Shown here: in pieces, positions 15,284-24,172 of the stretch
Layout: the number at the start of each line of letters is the position of its first letter
Position numbering within the stretch: position 1 is the first letter of the stretch
Assembly (NCBI GenBank): GCA_021805565.1
Contig: JAJZFA010000030.1
Location: 23,700-87,699, forward strand
Direction: 5' to 3'
DNA from: Pseudomonadota bacterium
GTDB taxonomy: Bacteria; Pseudomonadota; Alphaproteobacteria; Acetobacterales; Acetobacteraceae
Length of the DNA stretch: 64,000 bases
The notes under the pieces: generated by a model
What the model was told of the DNA's origin: nothing
Databases searched by the model: none
The model's input: the letters and a program-made list of their open reading frames with translations, nothing else
Made by a program: the position numbers and the translations under genes

Positions 15284-17647
15284 ATGGAACCGATCATGAC
15301 CGATCTCACCTGGCTTGAATCCGCCCCGCTGTCCGCCCTGATGGAACAGGCGGCCCGCAAGCGCGACGACGCATTCGGGCGCACTATCTCCTATTCCCGG
15401 AAAGTCTTCATCCCGCTGACCAAACTCTGCCGCGACGTGTGCCACTACTGCACCTTCGCCGAACGCCCGAAGCCCGGCCACGCCGCGTATTTATCCGCCG
15501 ATGAGGTCCTGGCCATCGCCCGAGCGGGCGAGGCCGCGGGCTGCACCGAGGCCCTGTTCACACTCGGCGACAAGCCGGAACTGCGATACCGGGCGGCTCG
15601 CGAAGCCTTGGCGGCATTGGGGCACGAAACCACCATCGGCTATTTGCGCGACATGTGCGCGCTGGTGCTGAAGGAAACGACCCTGTTGCCGCACGTCAAT
15701 CCCGGCGTCATGACGGGCGCGGAAATCGCCAGCCTGCGCGAGGTGTCGGCCAGCCAGGGCATCATGCTGGAATCCACCAGCGAGCGTCTGTGCCAACAAG
15801 GCGGCGTGCATTACGGATCGCCCGACAAAGACCCGGCGGTGCGCTTAGAGACGCTGCGCCTGGCGGGGGAACTGGGGGTGCCGTTCACCACCGGTATCCT
15901 GATCGGCATCGGCGAAACCCGGCGGGAACGAATCGACGCGCTGGTGGCGATTCGCGATGTTCACGAACGCTACGGGCATATCCAGGAAGCGATCGTGCAA
16001 AACTTCCGGGCGAAACCCGATACGAAGCTGGCGAATGCCGATGAACCGGACCTGCCCGACCTGTTGTGGACGATCGCCGCCGCCCGGTTGATCCTGCCGG
16101 CGGATGTGCATGTTCAGGCGCCGCCCAACCTGTCGCCCGGCGTTTACCAGAAGCTGATCGGCGCGGGCATCGACGACTGGGGCGGCGTATCCCCGGTGAC
16201 GCCGGATCACGTCAATCCGGAGGCCCCCTGGCCGGAACTGGAGGCGCTGGGCCTGCGTTCGGCGGAAATGGACAAAATCCTGGTGCCGCGCCTGCCCGTC
16301 TATCCCGCCTGGGCGACGCAACCCGCGCGCTGGCTGCACCCCAAGGTCGCGACCCGCGCGATGCAACTGGCCGACGCGGAAGGCTGGGCGCGCGACGACG
16401 ACTGGGCGCCGGGGCTGACCTTCGCACCCAGGCCGCGCGCCGTCCTGCTGGCCAAGACCGATCCGGTCCTGGAACGGATCATCGACCGCGCCGCCGCCGG
16501 CACACGCCTAAACGAGCCAGAGATCGTCCGCCTGTTCGCCGCGCGCGACGCCGACTACGAACGGGTTGTCGCGGTCGCCGACGACCTGCGCAAAGCGGTC
16601 AGCGGCAACGTGGTTCGTTACGTGGTCAACCGGAACATCAATTACACCAACATCTGCTATTATCGTTGCACGTTCTGCGCCTTTTCAAAGGGCAAGACGC
16701 ATGAGGCACTGCGCGGCACGCCCTATGACCTGGAACTGGACGAAATCGTTCGCCGATCAAAAGAAGCCTGGGACCGCGGCGCCACCGAGGTCTGCCTGCA
16801 AGGCGGCATCCACCCGGATTATACCGGCGACACCTACATCAACGTCTGCAAGGCGATCAAAGCCGCGATCCCCGGCATGCACATCCACGCCTTCTCCCCG
16901 CTGGAAGTCACCCAGGGCGCCGCCACGCTCGGCCTGACGCTGACCGAATTCCTGATACGCCTGAAGGACGCCGGGCTAAGCACCCTGCCCGGAACCGCCG
17001 CCGAAATCCTGGACGACGAAATCCGCGCCATCATCTGCCCCGACAAGATAAACACCCAACAATGGGTCGATGTCGCCCGCGCCGCGCATGCGCTGGGGCT
17101 GCGAACCACCGCGACCATCATGTATGGGCACGTCGAAACGCCGCTGAACTGGGCGCGGCATTTGCTGGTGCTGCGCGATTTGCAAGCCGAAACCGGCGGA
17201 TTTACCGAATTCGTTCCGCTTCCATTCGTCCACATGGAAGCCCCGATGTACCTGCGCGGCCTGGCCCGGAAAGGCCCGACGCTGCGGGAAGCGATCCTGA
17301 TGCACGCCGTGTCCCGCCTTGTGCTGAACCCGTTGATTACCAATATCCAGACATCCTGGGTGAAAATGGGTCCGGACGGAGCGGCGATGTGCCTGAATGC
17401 GGGCGCCAACGATATGGGCGGCACCTTGATGAACGAAAGCATCTCGCGGGCCGCCGGCACCCAGCACGGCCAGGAATTCGCGCCAGCCGAGATGGAACGG
17501 CTGATCGGTTCGCTGATCCGCACACCGGCCCAGCGGGATACGCTGTACCGCCCGGTCGGTAACGAACGCCGCGTCGTTTCGTTCAACGCGGCGGACCTGG
17601 AACCGGTGGTGCAGACACCGCCGCGTAAAGCGATGGCGACCGGATAA
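15284..17647 (+). CDS. fbiC: Bifunctional FO synthase (CofG-CofH fusion, FbiC)
   Basis: The roughly 787-residue product joins two radical-SAM domains. The N-terminal CofG-like half has CX3CX2C at about Cys49/53/56 (CRDVCHYC). The C-terminal CofH-like half has a second cluster at about Cys458/462/465 (CYYRCTFC). Together they make FO (7,8-didemethyl-8-hydroxy-5-deazariboflavin), the chromophore of F420, from tyrosine and a flavin precursor. The fused form is classical for actinobacteria; many other organisms have separate genes. The start may be 15284 or 15296. CofC, CofD and CofE genes are not in the window. LLM oxidoreductase genes flank it on both sides. Confidence 0.95.
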   Translation: MEPIMTDLTWLESAPLSALMEQAARKRDDAFGRTISYSRKVFIPLTKLCRDVCHYCTFAERPKPGHAAYLSADEVLAIARAGEAAGCTEALFTLGDKPELRYRAAREALAALGHETTIGYLRDMCALVLKETTLLPHVNPGVMTGAEIASLREVSASQGIMLESTSERLCQQGGVHYGSPDKDPAVRLETLRLAGELGVPFTTGILIGIGETRRERIDALVAIRDVHERYGHIQEAIVQNFRAKPDTKLANADEPDLPDLLWTIAAARLILPADVHVQAPPNLSPGVYQKLIGAGIDDWGGVSPVTPDHVNPEAPWPELEALGLRSAEMDKILVPRLPVYPAWATQPARWLHPKVATRAMQLADAEGWARDDDWAPGLTFAPRPRAVLLAKTDPVLERIIDRAAAGTRLNEPEIVRLFAARDADYERVVAVADDLRKAVSGNVVRYVVNRNINYTNICYYRCTFCAFSKGKTHEALRGTPYDLELDEIVRRSKEAWDRGATEVCLQGGIHPDYTGDTYINVCKAIKAAIPGMHIHAFSPLEVTQGAATLGLTLTEFLIRLKDAGLSTLPGTAAEILDDEIRAIICPDKINTQQWVDVARAAHALGLRTTATIMYGHVETPLNWARHLLVLRDLQAETGGFTEFVPLPFVHMEAPMYLRGLARKGPTLREAILMHAVSRLVLNPLITNIQTSWVKMGPDGAAMCLNAGANDMGGTLMNESISRAAGTQHGQEFAPAEMERLIGSLIRTPAQRDTLYRPVGNERRVVSFNAADLEPVVQTPPRKAMATG

Positions 17648-17678
17648 TACCAGTGCGTTGGCACAGGAGTTTTGCACG

Positions 17679-18602
17679 ATGAAGTTTGGCATTCACAATC
17701 CGTCGTTCGTCTTCGGTCCGAATCCGGCCGATGCGTTCGATGGCCTCAAGAAAAAGGCGCAATGGGCCGAAAATAACGGTTTCGCCTGGTTTTCGGTGAT
17801 GGATCACCTGATTCAGATCCCGCGGGTGGGCGAACCGGACGAACCGTTCATCGAAAGCTGGACCGCGCTGTCGGCGCTGGCGGCGGTGACCCAACGCATT
17901 CGCCTCGCCACGCTGGTGTCGTCGGTCGCCTATCGCAACCCGGCGCACCTGGCGAAAATCGCCGCCGGGGTCGATCTGATCAGCCGGGGCCGTTTGACGC
18001 TGGGTATCGGCGCGGGCTGGTTCGATGAGGAATACCGCCAGTATGGCTGGGATTTTCCGGAACGTCCGGCGGTGCGCATCCGGCAAATGGAAGAAGCGGT
18101 GCGGCTGATCCTGGCCATGTGGTCGGACAAGCGCACCACCTTCCACGGCAAGTATTTCCGCGCCGAAAATGCGATACTGGAGCCGAAACCGGCGGGCAAG
18201 ATTCCGGTGATGATCGCCGGCGGCGGTGAGCAACTGACGCTGCGCGTGGTCGCCGAACTCGCCGACGCCTGCAACGTGTTTGGCGATCCAGCCGAGGCGA
18301 AGCGGAAATTCGCCATCCTGCGCGGCCATTGCGACGCGGCCGGCCGGCCGTACGATGCGATCGAGCGCACCGCGCTAACCGGGTTGTTGCTGGCGCGCGA
18401 CGAAACGGCGCTTGCGGCGAAACGCGAGAGGCTGGGGGCGGCGGACCCGTTCCTCGGCTTTGCCGGCACGGTGTCGCGGATGACCGATGTGGCCGGCGCC
18501 TATCGCGATGCCGGGGTGCAGTTGCTGATCGCGGGTGCATTCAAGAACGATGCGGAAACGCTGGAACTGCTGGCGTCGGACGTCATGCCACGGTTCGCAT
18601 AG
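17679..18602 (+). CDS. LLM-class F420-dependent oxidoreductase
   Basis: The 307-residue product begins MKFGIHNPSFVFGPNPAD and includes WFSVMDHLIQIPRVG, GRLTLGIGAGWFDEEY and PVMIAGGGEQLTLRVVAE, the usual fingerprint of F420-type luciferase-like enzymes. It starts 31 bp after fbiC with a CAGGAG site, so co-transcription with FO synthase is likely. An alternative upstream TTG start at 17658 is weaker. Together with the pair at 13167-15157 it makes three LLM enzymes around fbiC. Substrate unknown. Confidence 0.88.
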   Translation: MKFGIHNPSFVFGPNPADAFDGLKKKAQWAENNGFAWFSVMDHLIQIPRVGEPDEPFIESWTALSALAAVTQRIRLATLVSSVAYRNPAHLAKIAAGVDLISRGRLTLGIGAGWFDEEYRQYGWDFPERPAVRIRQMEEAVRLILAMWSDKRTTFHGKYFRAENAILEPKPAGKIPVMIAGGGEQLTLRVVAELADACNVFGDPAEAKRKFAILRGHCDAAGRPYDAIERTALTGLLLARDETALAAKRERLGAADPFLGFAGTVSRMTDVAGAYRDAGVQLLIAGAFKNDAETLELLASDVMPRFA

Positions 18603-18603
18603 A

Positions 18604-19233
18604 ATGCGCGCGACCGGACGCGGTGGGCCGATCGGCCGCGGCTTTGTCGAAGAACAGGCCACGATCGAACCCGCGCCGCCGGAACCGGCACTGGACATGG
18701 CGGCTCGGACCGGCGTGCTGCTGTACGACGCCACCGTGGCCGTCGATACGATCATGGCCGAGGCCGTGCGCTCCATTCAGGCTGGCGGCATCCAGGTCGG
18801 CGGCTTGCTGCAACACGCCGGCCCACGCCACGCGAACGGACGACCCAGTCTTTGGCTGGGCGATATCGCCACCGGACAGAGCATCCGGCTGGACCAGCCC
18901 CGCGGAACCGGGGCCAGGGATTGTATTCTGGACCCCGATGCGTTGGCCCAGGGTGCCTGTCTGTTGCGCGCCGCCGCCGGGGCTGGGTTCGGCCTGATCG
19001 TGGTGAACCGGTTCGGGTATGCCGAGGCGGAAGGCGGCGGGTTGCGGGCGGAAATCGCGGAGGCGATGTGTTCCGGTGCGGCGCTGCTGATCGCGGTGCG
19101 GCTGTCCCGGCTGGCCAGCCTGGAGGCGTTTCTGGGCGGCCCGGCGACGGTGCTGCCCGCGGCCGCCACGGCCATCGCCGCCTGGGCCGCACAGGCGGTG
19201 GGCCAATCCGGAATTGCCCCAGGCTACGCCTGA
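18604..19233 (+). CDS. DUF2478-family protein
   Basis: The 209-residue product matches DUF2478: a nucleotide-binding-like GVLLYDATVAVDTIMAEAV start at about residue 32, and the conserved RRLDQPRGTGARDCILDP-like and FGLIVVNRFGYAEAEGGG segments. The family is often found near molybdate transport and molybdoenzyme genes and is thought to resemble small NTPases, but its function is not settled. It starts within 2 bp of the preceding LLM stop, so it is coupled to the fbiC operon. Three molybdenum enzymes in the window give a plausible context. Confidence 0.75.
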   Translation: MRATGRGGPIGRGFVEEQATIEPAPPEPALDMAARTGVLLYDATVAVDTIMAEAVRSIQAGGIQVGGLLQHAGPRHANGRPSLWLGDIATGQSIRLDQPRGTGARDCILDPDALAQGACLLRAAAGAGFGLIVVNRFGYAEAEGGGLRAEIAEAMCSGAALLIAVRLSRLASLEAFLGGPATVLPAAATAIAAWAAQAVGQSGIAPGYA

Positions 19234-19240
19234 AAATCGG

Positions 19241-19282
19241 CGTTAAGGGCAGCATTGGCAAATAGCGCTGCTGCCCTTAACG
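19241..19282 (+). terminator. Long perfect hairpin after DUF2478 gene
   Basis: CGTTAAGGGCAGCA (19241-19254) pairs with TGCTGCCCTTAACG (19269-19282): 14 bp without mismatch, 14-base loop. It lies 8 bp after the DUF2478 stop, where a terminator is expected for the fbiC operon, but there is no T run. A processing or mRNA-stabilising hairpin is the alternative. Confidence 0.55.
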
Positions 19283-19325
19283 TCCGGCCCGAAACCGGCG
19301 ATAAACGCGGCGCGCCAGTTCTTTG

Positions 19326-19359
19326 AATGAAGCGATCCGGTGAATGAAGCGATCCGGGC
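19326..19359 (+). repeat. 17-bp tandem duplication
   Basis: TGAATGAAGCGATCCGG occurs twice in a row in the leader of the second msrB. No function is evident; it looks like a recent slippage duplication. Confidence 0.8.
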
Positions 19360-19402
19360 CTGCGAGCGGCCTGGACCAACGACGTCGCGACAAGGAAACC
19401 TT

Positions 19403-19807
19403 ATGAACACCAAGACCTATCCTGTAACGCGGGGCGATGCCGAGTGGCGCCGCCTGCTGACGCCGGCACAGTATTACGTCATGCGATCGCACGGGACCGA
19501 AGCGCCCGGCAGTTGTGCGTTGCTGGCGGAAAAGCGGCCCGGACGGTTTACCTGCGCCGGATGCGATACGCCGCTGTTCGACTCGAAGCTGAAATTCGAA
19601 AGCGGCACGGGCTGGCCGAGCTTCAACGATCCGGTGGAGGGGAGCGTGGAAACGACGATCGATCACAGCCATGGCATGATCCGGACGGAGGTGCATTGCG
19701 CGACCTGCGGCAGTCATCTGGGCCATATTTTCGACGATGGACCGCCGCCTTCGTTTCAGCGCTACTGCATCAACGGCATCGCAATGAATTTCGTGCCGGA
19801 CAAGTAA
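19403..19807 (+). CDS. msrB: Peptide-methionine (R)-S-oxide reductase MsrB (second copy)
   Basis: The 134-residue MsrB has zinc CxxC pairs in FTCAGCDTPLFDS and HCATCGSHLGHIF, the substrate loop FESGTGWPSFNDP, and catalytic Cys in QRYCINGIAMNF. AAGGA lies upstream of ATG 19403. It is diverged from the copy at 7124-7567, so the two are old paralogues, not a recent duplication. It is shorter at the N-terminus and lacks a signal peptide, so it acts in the cytoplasm. Confidence 0.95.
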   Translation: MNTKTYPVTRGDAEWRRLLTPAQYYVMRSHGTEAPGSCALLAEKRPGRFTCAGCDTPLFDSKLKFESGTGWPSFNDPVEGSVETTIDHSHGMIRTEVHCATCGSHLGHIFDDGPPPSFQRYCINGIAMNFVPDK

Positions 19808-19855
19808 TTTTCGATACCGCAACGGACGGACTCCGTTGCGGACGCCGGGCGAACA

Positions 19856-20413
19856 CTATGCTTCCAGCGCCGCATCCCAGTACAGAAAATCCAGCCATGT
19901 CCTGTGCAGGTTTTCGCGCATCACATGCCACTTCGCCGCCTCATCGATCTGGTGCGGGGTCGGTTCCACCGGCATGCAGCGCAGGCGCAGCCCGCTTTGT
20001 TTCAGGGACCGGTTGCCCTTGAACAGATTATCGGCCTGACAGCATGTCACCACATTGGTCCAACTGGTGATCCCGCCTTTCGAGCGGGGCACGATATGAT
20101 CGAACGTCAGGTCCTTGGCCGTCAGCGTGTCGCCGCAATACTGGCAACTGAATCGGTCGCGGAGGAATACGTGATACCGCGTAAACGCCACTTTCCGCCG
20201 CTTATGGAACCGTTTCAGCGCCACCACCGACGGAATAGCGAACGACTGGCGGCTTGAATGCACCTCCACATCGTAATTGATCACGGGATTGACCCGTTCC
20301 TGCAACACCGCCACCAGCGCGTCCTGCCAGGACCAGACCGACAGCGGCCCCCAACTCAGCGGCTGCATGTCCGCGTTCAGCACCAGGGTTTGCAGGCTGG
20401 GAATATGGCTCAT
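19856..20413 (-). CDS. HNH endonuclease
   Basis: The 185-residue product has the HNH core CQYCGDTLTAKDLTFDHIVP and then SKGGITSWTNVVTCC, with zinc-ribbon Cys pairs around the His/Asn/His residues. Close homologues are widespread single genes in alphaproteobacterial chromosomes. They are usually not part of restriction or phage loci; their role is unclear. It converges with msrB and has no partner methyltransferase. Confidence 0.9.
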   Translation of the reverse strand: MSHIPSLQTLVLNADMQPLSWGPLSVWSWQDALVAVLQERVNPVINYDVEVHSSRQSFAIPSVVALKRFHKRRKVAFTRYHVFLRDRFSCQYCGDTLTAKDLTFDHIVPRSKGGITSWTNVVTCCQADNLFKGNRSLKQSGLRLRCMPVEPTPHQIDEAAKWHVMRENLHRTWLDFLYWDAALEA

Positions 20414-21064
20414 TTGTGCCGATCCGGCGCCTGCGCCGTGTTCAGCACAATACTGGGAAAACTCGATCCGCCGTCAGGCAAAAGCGACTCCCTTTCTATG
20501 GAGACGCGACACCTGGGGGGTAGAATCGCCGAACCGCCAGATTGTGCGCCACCGGAAACCTCCCGGATTTATGGCAGACCGTTCCTCGCGCCGCAACCCG
20601 CCTCGCGGCGATGAACGGGGGAACTGGGTAACTGTCGCCGGGCTTGGTTCCCCTTCTGTCATGGTCTGACCGATCCGGGCGCTAGGAAGTCGTGGGTGGC
20701 CGGGACAAGCCCGGCCATGACACGAGACAAAAACCGCCGCCGAGACACAATTTTCGAACGGGTAACCATTCGACCGCCTCCACCCGATTGCCTTGCTGCC
20801 CGACCCGGCGCCGGGGAAGGCAGCGCGCGGATCCGGCATAAACCGCATGACACGTTCATGAAATTTATGCCCTGGCGATCCCTGTCGCCATTCCGTGTCG
20901 CCATTCCCCGTCTCCATCCAGCGACAGCGCCGCCATCGCACACTGGCCAACACGTTCACGACAGCGGCACAATAATGCGACGCGCGAGACTCGCTTACGC
21001 AAGTGCATCGTCCTATGCTAACCAGCAATCAGTTGCGCCCGGATTGCTCGGGAATCCCACCGCT
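20414..21064. other. Intergenic region upstream of hybrid kinase gene
   Basis: About 650 bp without a convincing gene. An open frame in phase with the kinase runs through much of it from 20696, but composition and lack of domain signal argue that translation starts at 21065. It contains the palindrome listed separately at 20697-20717. No clear promoter was recognised. Confidence 0.5.
20697..20717. repeat. Palindromic repeat of common alphaproteobacterial type
   Basis: TGGCCGGG-ACAAG-CCCGGCCA is an 8-bp perfect inverted repeat. Its reverse reading (GGCCGGGCTTGTCCCGGCC) resembles a short dispersed palindrome I recall from intergenic regions of Rhizobiales and related genomes. Only one copy was noticed in this window. 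Confidence 0.6.
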
Positions 21065-24000
21065 ATGCCAGACAACGAACCGGAAAAACCCAAACCCGCG
21101 TCGCCGGACGGTGCCAGCGTATCGCTGGCGCCCGCGCCGCCATCGGATGACACCGACTTCAAGATCGTTGCGATCGGCGCCTCGGCGGGCGGTTTGGAAG
21201 CCTGCCGGCAATTCCTGCGGGCACTGCCCGCCGATACCGCGATGGCCTTTATCCTGGTGCAGCACCTCGATCCAGACCATCGCAGCATGATGGTGGACCT
21301 TTTGTCCGCCTTCACGCCGATCCCCGTCGTGCAGGCCGCCGACGGAATGGCGGTGGAGCGCAATCATTTCTATGTCATTCCGCCCGGCACCTATCTGTCC
21401 GTGACCGGCACGACACTGCACCTGTCGCCGCCGCGGGAACGTCATGGCGCCCGGCTGCCATTCGACTTCCTGCTGCATTCCCTCGCCGCCGGCCACGGCG
21501 CCCGCACCATTTGCGTGGTCTTGTCCGGCACCGGGGCCGATGGCAGCCTGGGGCTGTGGGCCGTCAAGGACAAGGGCGGTCTCGTGTTCGTCCAGGATCC
21601 GGAAGAAGCCGAGTATGCCGGCATGCCGCAAAGCGCCATCGCCACCGGCCGGGTGGATCGCGTGCTGCCCGCCGACGCGATCCCCGAGGCGCTGACCATG
21701 CCCGCCCCATCCGGCGCATCCGTTCCGGACCCCCGCGATATACTGCCGCCGGAAGACGGACACGACTGGTTGCCGGAAGTGGTCGAACTGCTGCGTACCC
21801 GGACGCCGCACGATTTCAGGCTGTATAAGCCCGGCACGCTGCTGCGGCGGATCGAACGGCGCATGGCGATGGCCGGGATAGGGCCCGACAACCCCGGCCA
21901 ATACGTTACAATCCTGCACAACGATCCAGCCGAACTCACGCTGCTGGCGAAAGATCTTCTCATCAACGTCACCGGCTTCTTTCGCGATGCGCCGGTGTTC
22001 GCCATGCTGGCGGCAAAAATCGTTCCCGGACTGATACGCCGGCACGCACCCGACAAAACCGTACGAATCTGGGTCGCCGGCTGCAGTACCGGCGAAGAGG
22101 CCTATTCCATCGCCATGCTGGTGCGCGAAGAAATAGCCGCCTCCAAACTCAGCGTAAAGCTCCAGATATTCGCGTCCGACGTGGACCCCGACGCCATCGA
22201 AATCGCCCGGGAAGGGGTTTATCCACTCACCATAGAAGCGGATGTCTCGCCGGAGCGCATCGCCCGGTTCTTCTCCAAGGAAGACAATACCTACCGGATT
22301 TCTCCCGAATTGCGGGCCTGCATCGTCTTCACCGTTCACGATATCCTGGGCGATCCGCCGTTCTCCCGTCTCGACCTGATATCGTGCCGGAATCTGATGA
22401 TCTACCTGCGCCCGGAAGCGCAGGCGACACTCGTGGCAATGTTTCATTTCGCCCTCGGCGAAGGCAGCACCCTGCTGCTCGGAACATCGGAAACCGTCGG
22501 CGCGGAGGACGACAGGTTCGAGGTCATCTCCAAAATCAACCGTATCTACCGCCATGTCGGCCGCAGCCGCCCCGGCGAATTCGGCTTTATCCGGGCGGCG
22601 GCCGATCTCGCGCGACTGCCCGGCCGGCTCGATCGGATCGCACCGCCCTCGCGCCAAACCGTTCTGGCCGAATTGTGCCGGCGCATGGTGATGGAACTCT
22701 ACGCGCCCGCCGCCGTGCTGATCGATCGCAAGCATGAATGTGTTTACTCGCTCGGTCCGTCGGACCGGTTTCTGCGCGTCGTCCCCGGGCACCCATCGAA
22801 CGACATTCTCGCCATGGCGCGGCCATCTTTGCGCATCAAGCTGCGCACCGCGATCCAGCAGGCCAGCGAACACAAAATCAGGGTCGTGGCCGAAGGCTGC
22901 CGGATCGGCGACAGCGATCCCGGCACATTCAGCATCGCCGTGCACCCATGCCGCGGCGATGGCGAAGACCTTTTCCTGATCTGCTTCGTGGACGATGCGA
23001 AGCCAGCACTCGCACGCGACAAACCGAACCGTAGCCGCGACACACCAAGGGTCATCGACCTGGAACAGCAACTCCAGGCCACCCACACCGAACTTCAGGG
23101 CGCGATCCACGATCTGGAACTATCGGGCGAGGAACAGAAGGCCATCATTGAGGAAGCCCTGTCGGTACAGGAAGAATTCCAGTCCACCAATGAGGAGCTG
23201 CTGACATCGAAAGAAGAGCTCCAGTCGCTGAATGAGGAACTGACCGCGCTGAACAGCCAGTTGCAGGAAACCCTGGAACGCCAGCGTACCGTCGCCAACG
23301 ATCTGCGAAACGTGCTGGACAGCACCGATGTCGCGACCCTGTTTCTCGACCGGGATATGAATATCCGCTTCTTCACCCCCGCCACGAAAGTTCTGTTCGG
23401 CATCCTGCCCGACGACATCGGACGCCCACTGTCGGATCTGAACACGCTGAACGCCGATTCCGCTCTGCTGGACGATGCCATTGCGGTGCTGCGGACCCTG
23501 GAACCGGTGGAGCGCGAAATCGCAGCCACGGGCGGCGCGTGGTATGTCCGCCGTGTGCTGCCTTACCGCACCCGCGAAGACGGCGTGGAAGGCATTGTCG
23601 TCACCTTTTCCAACATCACGGAACGTCGGCGCGTTTCGGACGAATTGTTGGCCGCCCGGCAGCGGGCGGATCAGGCCAACGCCGCCAAAACGCGCTTCCT
23701 GGGGGCGGCGAGCCACGATCTGCGCCAGCCGCTGCAAACCATGACGCTGCTGCAGGGACTTCTGGCCAGGGCCGCCGATAGCCCAAAAGCCAAAAATCTG
23801 GTCGCCCGCCTGGACGAAACCCTGGTCGCGATGTCGGGCATGCTGAATACGCTGCTCGACATCAATCAGATCGAATCCGGCACGGTCACCGCCGAACCGG
23901 TCGCTGTTCCCGTCGATGGCCTGCTGCGCATGCTGCACGGCGAATTCCATTTGCACGCGCAAGCCAAGGGCGTCGATCTGCGGCTTGTCCACAGCGGCCT

Positions 24001-24172
24001 GACCATCGTCAGCGACCCCAGGCTGCTGGAACAAATGCTCCGCAACCTGTTGTCCAACGCGCTGAAATACACGGCGCGCGGCAAGATTCTGATGGGTTGC
24101 CGCCGGCATGGCAGCACCCTGAGGATCGAAATCTGGGATACCGGCATCGGCATCCCGGATAGCGAACAGTAG
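21065..24172 (+). CDS. CheB-CheR-PAS-histidine kinase, truncated by in-frame TAG
   Basis: The 1035 residues comprise, in order: a CheB methylesterase (GASAGG Ser at about 40, QHL His, GTGADG Asp); a CheR methyltransferase (GCSTGEEAYS near 340); a long coiled coil (EEFQSTNEELLTSKEELQSL); a PAS domain; HisKA with His884 (GAASHDLRQP); and an HATPase domain that stops inside its second motif, after DTGIGIPDSEQ. The remaining ATPase motif (GLGLGLSIV) continues in frame after the TAG. As read, the kinase should not bind ATP properly. Such CheB/CheR hybrids signal in the cytoplasm without membrane segments. I chose ATG 21065 (MPDNEPEK) for domain fit. Confidence 0.85.
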   Translation: MPDNEPEKPKPASPDGASVSLAPAPPSDDTDFKIVAIGASAGGLEACRQFLRALPADTAMAFILVQHLDPDHRSMMVDLLSAFTPIPVVQAADGMAVERNHFYVIPPGTYLSVTGTTLHLSPPRERHGARLPFDFLLHSLAAGHGARTICVVLSGTGADGSLGLWAVKDKGGLVFVQDPEEAEYAGMPQSAIATGRVDRVLPADAIPEALTMPAPSGASVPDPRDILPPEDGHDWLPEVVELLRTRTPHDFRLYKPGTLLRRIERRMAMAGIGPDNPGQYVTILHNDPAELTLLAKDLLINVTGFFRDAPVFAMLAAKIVPGLIRRHAPDKTVRIWVAGCSTGEEAYSIAMLVREEIAASKLSVKLQIFASDVDPDAIEIAREGVYPLTIEADVSPERIARFFSKEDNTYRISPELRACIVFTVHDILGDPPFSRLDLISCRNLMIYLRPEAQATLVAMFHFALGEGSTLLLGTSETVGAEDDRFEVISKINRIYRHVGRSRPGEFGFIRAAADLARLPGRLDRIAPPSRQTVLAELCRRMVMELYAPAAVLIDRKHECVYSLGPSDRFLRVVPGHPSNDILAMARPSLRIKLRTAIQQASEHKIRVVAEGCRIGDSDPGTFSIAVHPCRGDGEDLFLICFVDDAKPALARDKPNRSRDTPRVIDLEQQLQATHTELQGAIHDLELSGEEQKAIIEEALSVQEEFQSTNEELLTSKEELQSLNEELTALNSQLQETLERQRTVANDLRNVLDSTDVATLFLDRDMNIRFFTPATKVLFGILPDDIGRPLSDLNTLNADSALLDDAIAVLRTLEPVEREIAATGGAWYVRRVLPYRTREDGVEGIVVTFSNITERRRVSDELLAARQRADQANAAKTRFLGAASHDLRQPLQTMTLLQGLLARAADSPKAKNLVARLDETLVAMSGMLNTLLDINQIESGTVTAEPVAVPVDGLLRMLHGEFHLHAQAKGVDLRLVHSGLTIVSDPRLLEQMLRNLLSNALKYTARGKILMGCRRHGSTLRIEIWDTGIGIPDSEQ

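Noticed and set aside
19856..20413. Restriction-modification or phage HNH locus
   Set aside because: No methyltransferase, terminase or phage gene nearby; it resembles the stand-alone chromosomal HNH gene of alphaproteobacteria.
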